Shown in pieces: positions 44,208 to 53,768 of a stretch of DNA of 64,000 nt; position 1 is the first letter of the stretch, and each line of letters starts with the position of its first letter. A program made the position numbers and the translations under genes. This DNA is from BCD1 sp965230565 (GTDB taxonomy: Bacteria; Bacteroidota; Bacteroidia; Chitinophagales; Saprospiraceae): the NCBI GenBank assembly GCA_965230565.1, contig CBDDLH010000012.1, positions 124,001 through 188,000 of the forward strand. The letters are read 5' to 3'. Below the pieces are notes generated by a model. That model saw nothing but the letters and a program-made list of their open reading frames with translations, ran no database searches and had not been told where the DNA came from.

Positions 44208-44768
44208 ATGACCAATAAAAACAGTCTGTTCTTCATAATGCTTGTACTGGTATCTTTTTCTTGTGGAGTAAGAAAAGCCCAGGTTGATCAAAAAGAAAAC
44301 CAAGCTGAACCTGTGACAAAAGTAATCCCTCACGAGAATACACTCGAAGAAAAACCGGTGGCCGTCCCCCCGTCAGCAGAGGAAGAACCTTCCGAAATAT
44401 TTGTCGTAGTTGAAGACATGCCAAGGTTCCCGGGATGTGAAGAGATTTCCGGGAATAATTACGATAAAAAGAACTGTGCCAACCAAAAGATGCTCGAATA
44501 CATTTATGCCAATATCCAATACCCGGAGAAAGCCGGCAAAGAGGGCATAGAAGGCACTTGTATAGTCAGTTTCATCGTGACTAAAAACGGAAGGATCAAA
44601 AATGCAAAGGTATTACGAGATGTAGGCGGAGGCCTGGGTGAAGAAGCTTTGCGGGTTGTGAACTCTATGAATGAAAATGGTATCCGCTGGATTCCCGGAA
44701 AACAACGGGGCGTTGCGGTTGACGTCCGGTTTAATCTGCCTGTCAAGTTTAAACATCCGGGCAAGTAA
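44208..44768 (+). CDS. TonB C-terminal-domain lipoprotein
   Basis: 186 residues. The N-terminus ends in a lipobox (VSFSC), so the protein is predicted to be lipid-anchored rather than embedded through a TonB-type helix. A Pro/Glu-rich linker leads to the C-terminal TonB domain (YPEKAGKEGIEGTCIVSFIVTKNGRIKNAKVLRDVGG...), typical of Bacteroidota energy-transducer family proteins with the VEDMPRFPGCE pre-domain. Without a cytoplasmic-membrane helix it may not energise receptors itself. It is followed by a terminator. Confidence 0.85.
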   Translation: MTNKNSLFFIMLVLVSFSCGVRKAQVDQKENQAEPVTKVIPHENTLEEKPVAVPPSAEEEPSEIFVVVEDMPRFPGCEEISGNNYDKKNCANQKMLEYIYANIQYPEKAGKEGIEGTCIVSFIVTKNGRIKNAKVLRDVGGGLGEEALRVVNSMNENGIRWIPGKQRGVAVDVRFNLPVKFKHPGK

Positions 44769-44775
44769 AAAAGTC

Positions 44776-44803
44776 GCCCCTGTTTTTCGTTAAAAGCAGG
44801 GGC
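44776..44803 (+). terminator. Intrinsic terminator after TonB-like lipoprotein gene
   Basis: GCCCCTGTTTTT (44776-44787) pairs with 44792-44803 (one G-T pair) around the loop CGTT, eight bases after the stop codon. There is no T-run downstream, so its strength is uncertain. Confidence 0.7.
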
Positions 44804-45024
44804 TCCAAATCTACTTACAAATCGGTTTTAGGTAGTAATTCTTTTTATTCAATCTCTTAAACCATAAAAAGGTTACTGCTGTTAAAAAATAATGTAAACC
44901 CGATTTTGATTATGAAAAAATACTGTAAAAGTGTGCTTTTGCGACATTTTTAGAAGGTTTGCCAGGCAAGACTTTGATTTTTTTCGTAATTTGAAAGCAC
45001 TTTTTCACTCTACATCTCAATGCC

Positions 45025-45612
45025 ATGCGTAAATTGACTTTACTCTTATTGCTTTGCTGTATCTCTATTTCAGCCCAGAGCGAGTCCCTAAGAGGATATG
45101 TCATCACCCTTGACGGGAAGTATCTTTCAGGGACCATCCTCCAGATCAACAGCTCCGATTATCACGTATCTGTTGCTTTCAAAAATGATTACGGAACCGC
45201 CTATCACTTTCATCCGGCCCTCATCAAAGGATTTGTATTCATGAAGGGCAATGAACGTCATGTTTACGAAAGCCATCACCACAAGGGCGAATGGCTGTTT
45301 CTGCAACAACTATATGTAGGTAAGGAGATCAGTCTTTTCAAATATCCGGATATCCAGGTCAACTGGGTAGTCGAAGGAAGACAAATTAATTCCTTTGCCG
45401 CCAATCAAAGAGTTTTCTGGCTCAAGCAAAACAAGAAATCCCCCTTTTTGCTCAAGCGCCAGCACTTCAAAAACAAGTTCACCGAACTCATCAGGGAAAA
45501 TGCCCCCGAACTGGCCGACAAGATCGGCAAGCGTGGCTATAGATACCAACACCTTGAGAAAATACTGGCGGAGTATGATGCTATTATTACTTCGAGGGTG
45601 AAGAGGATTTGA
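45025..45612 (+). CDS. Secreted protein, unknown
   Basis: 195 residues with a signal peptide (LTLLLLLCCISISAQ). The N-terminal half is beta-rich (RGYVITLDGKYLSGTILQI), resembling the small strand-rich folds of Bacteroidota proteins that carry a GxxLxGxV motif; the C-terminal part is helical and basic (TELIRENAPELADKIGKRGYRYQHLEKILAEYD). No enzyme motif is recognised. It stands alone after the TonB-like gene's terminator. Confidence 0.72.
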   Translation: MRKLTLLLLLCCISISAQSESLRGYVITLDGKYLSGTILQINSSDYHVSVAFKNDYGTAYHFHPALIKGFVFMKGNERHVYESHHHKGEWLFLQQLYVGKEISLFKYPDIQVNWVVEGRQINSFAANQRVFWLKQNKKSPFLLKRQHFKNKFTELIRENAPELADKIGKRGYRYQHLEKILAEYDAIITSRVKRI

Positions 45613-45767
45613 GATCTTTCTAAGATAGTCTTAAGATTGTGATATGTGGCTATTAAAAGACATCAAATATAAAACGAAATTAATCACAGTGATAACCAGA
45701 CTCATTTCAACAACCCCAACAAAGGAACACCTTTTCGTGATCAGTCATATGAGAACGAATGCTCTTC

Positions 45768-45775
45768 TATCTTTG
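45768..45775 (+). promoter_or_regulatory. Bacteroidota -7 box for the 45848 gene
   Basis: TATCTTTG matches TAnnTTTG, about 73 bp before the ATG at 45848. No clear -33. Confidence 0.45.
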
Positions 45776-45847
45776 CACAAGCTAATCGGAAAATTAATAT
45801 CCTCTCTAGTTTTTTTACTTTTTAACCAAAATTGATAATTTGGTATA

Positions 45848-47527
45848 ATGAAAACACGCACTGCTCTCACTTCCCTGCTCATTTGTATCCAATTTTTTAT
45901 CAGTACAAATGTAAATGCACAATGCCCAACAAGTTTATTGCTACAATCACAATCGGAAATAGATGAATTCGGCATTAATCACCCTGATTGTGATTCCATA
46001 AACACCCTGCTTATCAATGGATATCAAAGCGAGGATAATATCACCGACCTTACGCCTCTCAGTGGCATAACACACGTTAAATGGGACCTGGTGATTGCCA
46101 ATAACGACTCTTTGGAAACTCTGAACCCCTTGAATATAACGGGACCCATTAGTTACCTTAGAATTTCAAATAACCCCTTAATTGAAAACCTGGAAGGCCT
46201 TGAAAATATCACCTCCACTTATGAAATCAAATTGCACAACAACAATGCATTGAATAACATTTTGGCGCTTTCCAATATTTCCGGTAGTTTCCCTAAACTG
46301 GACCTCAAGTACAATACCAGCCTCACTAGTCTGGATGGCCTGCAAAATTTGACAGGCCTGCATTCGATGCTTATCCTTTATTCCTCCCTTAATAATTTTG
46401 AAGGTCTCGATAATGTTGAAGAGATAAAGCAAACCGTAAAGATTAATTACAACGATAGCTTAACGTCATTTGATGGATTAAACGCCCTGACTTGTGTCGG
46501 AGGTGATACCTTTGAAGGTGATTTCTTTTGGTTGAGCGGAAATCAAAACCTTACTTCTATAAATGCCTTATCCAACCTCACCACCCTGAATCTCAATCTG
46601 GAAATTTTTGGTAATACCTCTCTGGAGAGTATTGCGGGCCTTGAAAATGTTTACACTTTTGGAGGAGCTTTGATCATACAAACAAACATCAATCTCAAAT
46701 CCATTACAGAACTGGAAAACTGGAACATTACCACCGGGCACCTTTCCATCAGGGATAATTACTCATTAGACTCCTGCTCATGTACCTCCATTTGTGAATA
46801 CCTGAAAACAACGAAATGGAGACTAATAGAAGACAATGGTTCAGGTTGTGAAGACGAAGAAACCATTCTTTTTAATTGTCCCCAGATAGATAATGACGAG
46901 GATGGATTCAGCGATTATGAGGATTGTGACGACAATAACGCCATGGTCAATCCTGACCAAACAGAGGTCCCATATAATGGAATCGACGATGATTGCAATG
47001 TAGAAACCCCGGACGATGATTTGGACTATGACGGTTTTCCGAATGAATATGATTGCGATGATAATAATTATCAGGTTAACCCTAACCAAACGGAAATCCC
47101 CTACAATGGACTCGATGATGATTGCAACTCAGCAACGCTGGACGATGATCTGGACGAGGATGGTTTTATTCTTGAAGAGGATTGTGATGATAATAATGCC
47201 CAGATCAATCCGAATGCAGAGGAGATCCCTAATAATGAAATAGATGAGGATTGTGATGGCATGGACCTGGTATCCTCCGTTTACGAGCTAGCCAATTCAA
47301 CGATAGACATCTACCCTAATCCAGTGTCGGACGATATCAATATTGTCGTAAACGGACCATTGGAATATTCTGCCTCACTGTACGATTTATATGGAAGGCT
47401 GCTTAAGAAAGCGAAGAATGATAAAACCATTTCAGTAACATCCATTCCTCAAGGAATCTATCTGCTCGAAATAAAAGATTTAAAAACAGGTCAGAAAATT
47501 GTTAAGAGGATAATCATCGGGAACTAA
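45848..47527 (+). CDS. T9SS-exported protein with receptor-L-like repeats and MopE metal-binding repeats
   Basis: 559 residues: signal peptide, then leucine-rich/receptor-L-type repeats (about 30-330; units such as LTSLDGLQNLTGL and LESIAGLENVYTFGG). Next come three acidic MopE-like units (about 345-475) of the pattern DxDCDDNNxxVNPxQxExPYNGxDDDCN, a motif thought to bind metals, and finally a T9SS type A sorting domain (IDIYPNPVSDDINIVV...GIYLLEIKD). It is therefore an extracellular or surface protein. It resembles choice-of-anchor and adhesin-like proteins; a ligand is not known. Confidence 0.85.
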   Translation: MKTRTALTSLLICIQFFISTNVNAQCPTSLLLQSQSEIDEFGINHPDCDSINTLLINGYQSEDNITDLTPLSGITHVKWDLVIANNDSLETLNPLNITGPISYLRISNNPLIENLEGLENITSTYEIKLHNNNALNNILALSNISGSFPKLDLKYNTSLTSLDGLQNLTGLHSMLILYSSLNNFEGLDNVEEIKQTVKINYNDSLTSFDGLNALTCVGGDTFEGDFFWLSGNQNLTSINALSNLTTLNLNLEIFGNTSLESIAGLENVYTFGGALIIQTNINLKSITELENWNITTGHLSIRDNYSLDSCSCTSICEYLKTTKWRLIEDNGSGCEDEETILFNCPQIDNDEDGFSDYEDCDDNNAMVNPDQTEVPYNGIDDDCNVETPDDDLDYDGFPNEYDCDDNNYQVNPNQTEIPYNGLDDDCNSATLDDDLDEDGFILEEDCDDNNAQINPNAEEIPNNEIDEDCDGMDLVSSVYELANSTIDIYPNPVSDDINIVVNGPLEYSASLYDLYGRLLKKAKNDKTISVTSIPQGIYLLEIKDLKTGQKIVKRIIIGN

Positions 47528-47588
47528 AATCACCGTTTATAATATTATAGGAGAACCAGAAGTTTATAAAAAACTGTACATCAAAAAA

Positions 47589-48554
47589 ATGAGTTACTCC
47601 TTAAATCAAATACCCATCTTCGAAGCATTGAAGGAAAGTCGATCCATTTTACTTGCAGGGGCAGGCGGTGGGTTTGATATATATTGTGGAATTCCTTTGT
47701 ATTTCAATTTAAAGCAACAAGGAAAAAAAGTAATCCTGGCAAACCTCTCTTTTACCTGGCTGACAGAAACTACTTCCGAAAAAGTGTTTCCATTTTGTTA
47801 CAAAATACGAGGTGGCGATAGTGATTTATCGGGAAGGAATTACTTCCCGGAGAGGTATTTGAAATTGTGGTTGGGACTGCAGGGTGAAAACGTGGACATT
47901 TATGGATTTGAAAAAACCGGCGTACAACCCTTAAAAGAAGCCTACCAATATTTAATCGAACAGCATGATATAGATACCGTCATATTGGTAGACGGTGGAA
48001 CAGATAGCTTGATGTTCGGAGACGAAGACGGATTGGGAACACCACAGGAAGATATTTGCTCAATGGCAGCAGTTTATCAAAGTGGTATAGAAAAACAATA
48101 CCTGCTAAGCGTGGGATTCGGAATTGACCATTTTCATGGAGTTTCCCATTTCAGGTTTTTGGAGAACGTTGCCGAAATCGCAAAGGAAGGTGGTTACTTA
48201 GGCATGTTCCAGATCACCAAAGAGATGGAAGAAGCTGAAAAATATATGGAAGCGGTCAAATTTGCCAACGAAAAGATGATCGGGAAAGAAAGTATTGTTT
48301 CCAATTCAATTGTTAGTGCCTTGGAAGGCGAATATGGAGATCATCACCGAATCAGCAGAACCAATGGAAGCGAATTATGGATAAATCCGTTAATGACCAT
48401 TTATTGGTGCTTCGAGTTAAGACAAGTGATCAGCAAGATAAAATACTATGATCATATAAAAAGTGTCAATACGATTGGTGAGTTCAATGTACAACTTTCT
48501 AAGTATCGAAATGAGTTGAGAGAATTGAGAGGGAAAAAGCAGATTCCGATTTAG
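47589..48554 (+). CDS. DUF1152 family protein
   Basis: 321 residues, soluble. The glycine-rich start ILLAGAGGGFDIYCGIPLYF and the segment VILVDGGTDSLMFGDEDGLGTPQED are the hallmarks of DUF1152, a family of unknown function with a Rossmann-like nucleotide-binding appearance. The conserved acidic DGGTDSLM segment suggests metal-assisted chemistry, but no reaction is known. It starts 61 bp after the T9SS gene. Confidence 0.82.
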   Translation: MSYSLNQIPIFEALKESRSILLAGAGGGFDIYCGIPLYFNLKQQGKKVILANLSFTWLTETTSEKVFPFCYKIRGGDSDLSGRNYFPERYLKLWLGLQGENVDIYGFEKTGVQPLKEAYQYLIEQHDIDTVILVDGGTDSLMFGDEDGLGTPQEDICSMAAVYQSGIEKQYLLSVGFGIDHFHGVSHFRFLENVAEIAKEGGYLGMFQITKEMEEAEKYMEAVKFANEKMIGKESIVSNSIVSALEGEYGDHHRISRTNGSELWINPLMTIYWCFELRQVISKIKYYDHIKSVNTIGEFNVQLSKYRNELRELRGKKQIPI

Positions 48555-48571
48555 AAAAGACCCTTTAAAAA

Positions 48572-48622
48572 CGTACCCACCGAATTCATTCGGTGCCCGA
48601 GCCGAATGAATTCGGCAAGTAC
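48572..48622. repeat. Extended hairpin after DUF1152
   Basis: A perfect 14-bp stem, CCGAATTCATTCGG (48580-48593) with 48602-48615, has an 8-nt loop and is extended by a CGTAC/GTACG pair (48572-48576 with 48618-48622) across 3/2-base internal loops. It may terminate the DUF1152 transcript but lacks a T-run. Confidence 0.7.
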
Positions 48623-48694
48623 GAAATAGACAAAATGATTTTGAGTAAAACTTGCTAAAGCCCGGCAAAACATCAAAAATAAACCACAACCAAA

Positions 48695-49030
48695 ATGATA
48701 GACTTTATTGGAATCGAGATGATAATTTTCCATGATTTACCAGTTGAAAACATCAAATTAAATTCTAAAGACAAATTTGAATTAGCGTTGACAGTAACTC
48801 CATATAATGAGGAAACGGCATCATACGATTTGATTAAATTATCTTTTGCAGATTTCCAACATTTAAATATTGGAAAAATTGAAATTATTAAAGGTTCTGA
48901 ATTGGAAATCACATCATTTGACTATCATATGCAAGATGACCTATTCCATGGAAAGATGATGCTTTCTCTGGGTCATGCAAAACCTGTCTTCATAATCGAT
49001 TTTGCCTGTAAAAGAGTGGAGGTGAATTAG
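48695..49030 (+). CDS. Small acidic protein, unknown
   Basis: 111 residues, soluble, strand-rich (IEIIKGSELEITSFDYHMQDDLFHGKMMLSLG). No family recognised. Base composition is clearly more AT-rich than that of the genes on either side, which hints at separate origin. Its size and acidic character are like immunity-type proteins, but no toxin gene is next to it. Confidence 0.6.
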   Translation: MIDFIGIEMIIFHDLPVENIKLNSKDKFELALTVTPYNEETASYDLIKLSFADFQHLNIGKIEIIKGSELEITSFDYHMQDDLFHGKMMLSLGHAKPVFIIDFACKRVEVN

Positions 49031-49232
49031 ATTATGACGGTTATATTTAGATGGTTCCAGCCAAATTTTATTAAATCTGGAGAATACCTCTAACATCACA
49101 AACCCACTCAGCTATAAAAAAATCACACCATCAAAGCATTTCATCCTGGAAAAAATTTATAAATTGTTCACCCTAAAATGAGCTGCCCATTGTTTAGCCC
49201 GGGCATTAACTTTTTGAAATTTTACCAGACAA

Positions 49233-51452
49233 ATGGCCAATCAACAAAACGGGAACCACATTAAAACCGAACTCAGCCGGGACCTTGGGCTGACTTCTGC
49301 ATTAGCAATAGGGATAGGTACGATGATCGCCGCCGGTATTTTTACCCTCTCCGGACTGGCAGTCCGTAACGTTGGATCTGCTGCTATTGCTTCTTTTCTT
49401 TTAGCAGCAATTGTAGCATTATTTACGGCACTCACTTATTGCGAATTTGTTTCCATCTATCCCCAAACGGGAGAAGGGTATCTGTATGCCCGAAAGACCT
49501 TCAAACCTCCATTCGCTTATTTTGTAGGCTGGTCGCTTTTCCTGGGATATACCTCTTCCTGTGCGTTTTATATCGCCAGTCTTTCCAGTTATTTCAACGA
49601 ATTTATCTGGCACAGCCCTGTGGTAACCTTACCTGGCCTTGTACTTTTATTGGGGCTTACTTTTTTGAATATCAAGGGAACGGAGGAAAGCGGCAAATTC
49701 CAGGTCATCGTCACGGCAGCTAAGATCCTATTATTGATCTGGTTTATTATTGGAGGCCTGAAGTTCGTCAACATGGAAGAGGTTATGAACCGCTTCAGCA
49801 CTGATTTTATGGCCATTGGTTCCACTGCAGCAATGGTCTTTATCACATTCTTCGGATTTTCAGCCATTGCAGCCTCTGCCGGAGAAGTAAAAAATCCCGT
49901 TAAGAATATAACACGAGCTATCTTTATTTCTATGGGAGTAGTAACCGTCCTGTACACGGCTGTAGTGCTGGTATTACTCTTTGCCGGATTAACCGAATAC
50001 ACGGAAGCCTCGATGGGGGATGCCGCTAAGAAATTCCTGGGACCTATTGGCGGATTGGTGATCATTGCAGGGGCTATTTTTTCCATGATCTCCGCATCCA
50101 ATGCATCCATAATGGCCGGTTCGAGGGTGTTATTATCTATGAGCCAGCTCGGGCACATGCCAAGAGAACTTGGTATCGTAAACTCCAAAACCCGAACGCC
50201 CATTATTTCCCTTATCCTTGTCGGTGGTGTCATCATGATATTCGCTATGATTCTTCCTCTGGAAGATCTGAGCTACTTTGCTAACACGGTATTATTACTT
50301 GCCCTGATCACTGTCAACGCAGCACTGATAATTCACCGAAAAAAATACCCGGATATAGAGCGTCCATTCAAAGTGCCTCTGGTACCATTACTTCCGATTC
50401 TGGCTATCATTGCCAACATCTATCTGATCACTCAGATATTTCAACATATAGTTCCATTGCTGCTGGCATTGGGAGCATTACTGGTTGGCGTAGTATCATT
50501 CATCGTATGGAAAGGGCGCCAGACAGCAGAAGAGGCCATTACCGGTTTATCTTCCCATGTAGCAGTAAGCGAAGGTCGTAGCAGTTGGGATAAAAATCGC
50601 TTTAGAGTACTCGTCCCCATCGCGAATCCTGCTACGATGGAACGCCTGATCCGCTTGGCTGCAGCCATTGCCAAACAAAAAGACGGAGAGGTTTTACTGC
50701 TTCGTGTGCTGACCGTACCCGAGCAATTGTCCCCAAGACAATTTGATGCTGCAACCTTGCAAAAGCATAAAAATCTGCTTTACCAGGGCAGAAAAATTTG
50801 CGACGAAATAGATGTTCCTTCCCACGGGATCATTCGCGTTGGCCATAATGTAGCAAGAGCCATCCTGGAAACTTCAACCGAACACTATTGCCAATCCGTT
50901 GTACTGGGCTGGAAAGGGTACACCAACAGCCGAGATAAAATCCTTGGTAATATTACGGATACCCTCGTCCGGCACGCTCATGCGGACATTCTTTTGGTCA
51001 AATTTGTGGGCGATCAACCCATCAGAAACATCCTGTTGCCTACTGCAGGAGGGGAACATGCCCAATGTGCGGAACAATATAGTGCAGCTTTTGCCAAAGA
51101 GTTTAAAGGTAGTGTCACGGTAGCCCGGGTAATTCCGGAGCATTCCTCTGCCACTGAAAAAGAATTAACGGAAGATATTCTGCAAAAAACAGAAGAGCGG
51201 GTTGCCAAAAAGAATGGCAAATTTAAAATTATCAGCAAGACCCTCTATAACGATTCCGTTTCTGAAGGCATCATAAAAGCCGTGGAGGATTACGACGCGG
51301 TAATGGTAGGTGCAACCAGACAAAGCATCTACCCCCAGATCCTTTTTGGTAACATTCCGGAGGATATCGCCAAGCGGTCTAATAAAACGGTGATCGTGGT
51401 TAAGCATTACCACCCTATTAAATCATTATTCGGGAGGGTAATGGCTGATTGA
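49233..51452 (+). CDS. APC permease fused to universal stress protein domains
   Basis: 739 residues. Residues 1-~430 form an APC-superfamily transporter with about 12 helices; the first carries GIGTMIAAGIFTLSG. After residue ~440 two USP-like cytoplasmic domains follow: one starting RFRVLVPIANPATMERLIRLAA and containing VVLGWKGYTN, the second from RNILLPTAGGEHAQ to AVMVGATRQSIYPQILFGNIPEDIAKRSNKTVIVV, which has the usual G-x2-G-x9-G ATP-binding ending. The fusion suggests nucleotide-gated amino acid transport (inference). Confidence 0.88.
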   Translation: MANQQNGNHIKTELSRDLGLTSALAIGIGTMIAAGIFTLSGLAVRNVGSAAIASFLLAAIVALFTALTYCEFVSIYPQTGEGYLYARKTFKPPFAYFVGWSLFLGYTSSCAFYIASLSSYFNEFIWHSPVVTLPGLVLLLGLTFLNIKGTEESGKFQVIVTAAKILLLIWFIIGGLKFVNMEEVMNRFSTDFMAIGSTAAMVFITFFGFSAIAASAGEVKNPVKNITRAIFISMGVVTVLYTAVVLVLLFAGLTEYTEASMGDAAKKFLGPIGGLVIIAGAIFSMISASNASIMAGSRVLLSMSQLGHMPRELGIVNSKTRTPIISLILVGGVIMIFAMILPLEDLSYFANTVLLLALITVNAALIIHRKKYPDIERPFKVPLVPLLPILAIIANIYLITQIFQHIVPLLLALGALLVGVVSFIVWKGRQTAEEAITGLSSHVAVSEGRSSWDKNRFRVLVPIANPATMERLIRLAAAIAKQKDGEVLLLRVLTVPEQLSPRQFDAATLQKHKNLLYQGRKICDEIDVPSHGIIRVGHNVARAILETSTEHYCQSVVLGWKGYTNSRDKILGNITDTLVRHAHADILLVKFVGDQPIRNILLPTAGGEHAQCAEQYSAAFAKEFKGSVTVARVIPEHSSATEKELTEDILQKTEERVAKKNGKFKIISKTLYNDSVSEGIIKAVEDYDAVMVGATRQSIYPQILFGNIPEDIAKRSNKTVIVVKHYHPIKSLFGRVMAD

Positions 51453-51539
51453 TCTAACAGAATAATCAAATAATAACCATAAATAACAGGCCAAAAAAGA
51501 AGTGTACGATCATTATTTTTTTTGGTAAAACAGGAAATT

Positions 51540-53333
51540 ATGCAAAACGTAAATGATAGAATAGCTCTCCTACGCGCGAAGATGCGTGAACTTAATCTCA
51601 ATGCTTATTTAGTGCCCAGCAGCGACCCTCATCAAAGTGAATATGTAGCCAAACACTGGGAATCCAGGGTATGGCTTTCCGGTTTTACAGGCTCAGCGGG
51701 AATTTTGGTCGTCACCTTGGATCATGCGGGACTATGGACGGATTCGCGGTATTTCTTACAAGCGGAAGAAGAACTCAGTCAAAGTGAAGTCGTACTGCAC
51801 AAGCAACAAGTACCTTATGCACCGGAGCATATTCCATGGTTGATCAACCATCTTCCGAAAGGAAGCACCGTTGGCTGTGATGGTTACCTTTTTTCCTACA
51901 ATGAACTAAAAGGAATAGAGAAAAAGTTTGCTGACAAAAATATCAACCTAAATTATACCGTAGATATCGTCGGGCAGATATGGGAAAACAGACCGCCCAT
52001 ACCTCAGGATGAGGTTATGGAACACGACACTAAATTTGCAGGTAAATCCCGGAGAGAAAAACTGTCAGACATCAGAAAAAAAATGGATGAAGCGGGAGCG
52101 GGGATGTATATGGTAAGTACCCTTGATGACATTGCATGGACATTGAATATTCGTGGTTCGGATGTTGCTTACAACCCTGTATGCATTTCCTATTTGATCA
52201 TCACACCCGTCAGTGCAGCTTGGTTTGTAGATTCCTCAAAAGTGTCTCCAGACCTGGCAGCAGCAATGAAAAATGAAGGCATTAGTTTACAGGCATATGA
52301 CAGTGTCGAAGAAATAATAAAAAACACCTCTCCCAGAGCAAAATTACTGGTCGATCCAGGGTCCCTTAATGCTCGTTTGTATGAAGCAATTCCAGAAGGA
52401 ATGAGCATAATTGGCGAAAATATTATTTGCAACCTGAAAGCCATCAAAAACGAAACAGAAGCCGGTCATATCCGCAAAGTTATGATCAAGGATGGCGTTG
52501 CATTACTTCGTTTTTACCGTTGGCTGGAGGCTACACTCGCGGCAGGAGAAACAGTTGCAGAAGCTGCTGCTGCTGAAAAACTTGCCGGCTTCAGAGCAGA
52601 GCAGGAAGGGTATTTTGGAGAAAGCTTCGGGGCAATAGTAGGATACGAGGCTAATGGTGCTATAGTGCATTACAGGGCTGAAGAGGGTAAATGCGCACAG
52701 ATAGAACCAAAAGGTATCTTATTGTTGGATTCGGGCGGACAATATCACGATGGCACAACGGATATTACCCGAACAACTGCCCTGAGCACACCTACAGAAG
52801 AGCAAAAAACGAATTATACACTTGTCCTTAAAGGACATATCGCATTGGGCCGGGCAAAATTTCCTATGGGCACCACAGGGGTACAACTTGATACACTCGC
52901 CAGGATGTTCCTTTGGCAGGAATGCCTGAATTATGGTCACGGAACCGGACACGGTGTGGGTTTCTTTTTGAATGTACATGAACCTCCGCAGGGCATCACC
53001 CCTAACCCATTGACGAGCAGGGGACAAAACCCAATGCTACCGGGTATGTTCACTTCCAATGAACCAGGTTTTTACAAAACCGGAGCGTATGGTATCCGAA
53101 TTGAGAATCTCGTTTTATGTGTGGAGGTCGAAGAAAATGAATTCGGCAAATTCCTTGGTTTTGAAACGATGACGTTGTTCCCGATCGATACTACTTTGAT
53201 CAAAAAAGATTTGCTGAATGATCAGGAAGTAAAATGGTTGAACGATTACCATCAGATGGTTTTTGAAAGAATAAGCCCTGAACTTGACGAGGAGGAAAGA
53301 CAATGGCTTGCGGACAAGTGTAGAGCTATTTGA
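51540..53333 (+). CDS. Xaa-Pro aminopeptidase (aminopeptidase P family, M24B)
   Basis: 597 residues from the ATG at 51540; the frame opens at a TTG six codons earlier. The enzyme removes N-terminal residues next to proline. It has the three-domain layout of cytosolic eukaryotic-type XPNPEP1: two creatinase-like N-terminal domains (LVPSSDPHQSEYVAKHWESR near the start) and a pita-bread domain with metal ligands in LLDSGGQYHDGTTDITRT, YGHGTGHGVGFFLNVHEPP, FTSNEPGFYK and YGIRIENLV. It pairs with DPP4 in proline-peptide breakdown. Confidence 0.95.
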   Translation: MQNVNDRIALLRAKMRELNLNAYLVPSSDPHQSEYVAKHWESRVWLSGFTGSAGILVVTLDHAGLWTDSRYFLQAEEELSQSEVVLHKQQVPYAPEHIPWLINHLPKGSTVGCDGYLFSYNELKGIEKKFADKNINLNYTVDIVGQIWENRPPIPQDEVMEHDTKFAGKSRREKLSDIRKKMDEAGAGMYMVSTLDDIAWTLNIRGSDVAYNPVCISYLIITPVSAAWFVDSSKVSPDLAAAMKNEGISLQAYDSVEEIIKNTSPRAKLLVDPGSLNARLYEAIPEGMSIIGENIICNLKAIKNETEAGHIRKVMIKDGVALLRFYRWLEATLAAGETVAEAAAAEKLAGFRAEQEGYFGESFGAIVGYEANGAIVHYRAEEGKCAQIEPKGILLLDSGGQYHDGTTDITRTTALSTPTEEQKTNYTLVLKGHIALGRAKFPMGTTGVQLDTLARMFLWQECLNYGHGTGHGVGFFLNVHEPPQGITPNPLTSRGQNPMLPGMFTSNEPGFYKTGAYGIRIENLVLCVEVEENEFGKFLGFETMTLFPIDTTLIKKDLLNDQEVKWLNDYHQMVFERISPELDEEERQWLADKCRAI

Positions 53334-53366
53334 CCGATTAAGGTTAAACACAAGATCATATTATAT

Positions 53367-53405
53367 GTAGCCAGGTGTGAGTTTAGTCCACCTGGCTACT
53401 TTTTT
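53367..53405 (+). terminator. Intrinsic terminator after aminopeptidase P
   Basis: GTAGCCAGGTG (53367-53377) pairs perfectly with 53389-53399; an 11-nt loop and a T-run (53400-53405) complete a standard rho-independent terminator 33 bp after the stop codon. Confidence 0.92.
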
Positions 53406-53768
53406 ATATAAGGTCTCCAATACTCCCTAAGTTAACACTTCACATTTACGATCACTACCCTGCGATCTTTTGCATAATTCTGTGTCATACCTCTGACATA
53501 ACCTGAACGACAGCCCTAATACTATGGTTTGATTGAGGAAAAACCCGTAATTTAATGATACCCGAAAAAACATTTTCCACCCTCCCCTCACCCAAATCTG
53601 TTTTGTGATTTTCAGAAAAACCAACATCATGAAAACCATCATCCAATTACCAGAATAGTTTTTTAAAACCCTTCCTCAAGGTAATAACCTCGGCATGGGT
53701 AGGACTTGTATTGATCTATCGGAGCTAGACTATTATATTAATTTTTCACCAATACAAAAACCATTATT
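53406..53768. other. Gene-free stretch before the VIT/vWA gene
   Basis: 363 bp without a convincing gene. A micro-frame of eight codons (MKTIIQLPE, from about 53627) looks like the remnant of a gene start. No recognisable promoter consensus was found just before 53769. Confidence 0.5.

Noticed and set aside
45644..45835. 63-codon open frame before the T9SS gene
   Set aside because: It covers the -7 box of the next gene, has no signal or domain, and its composition is like the spacer.
46841..47089. Isoleucine-rich minus-strand frame opposite the MopE repeats
   Set aside because: It is the antisense image of the Asp-rich repeats and not a membrane protein gene.
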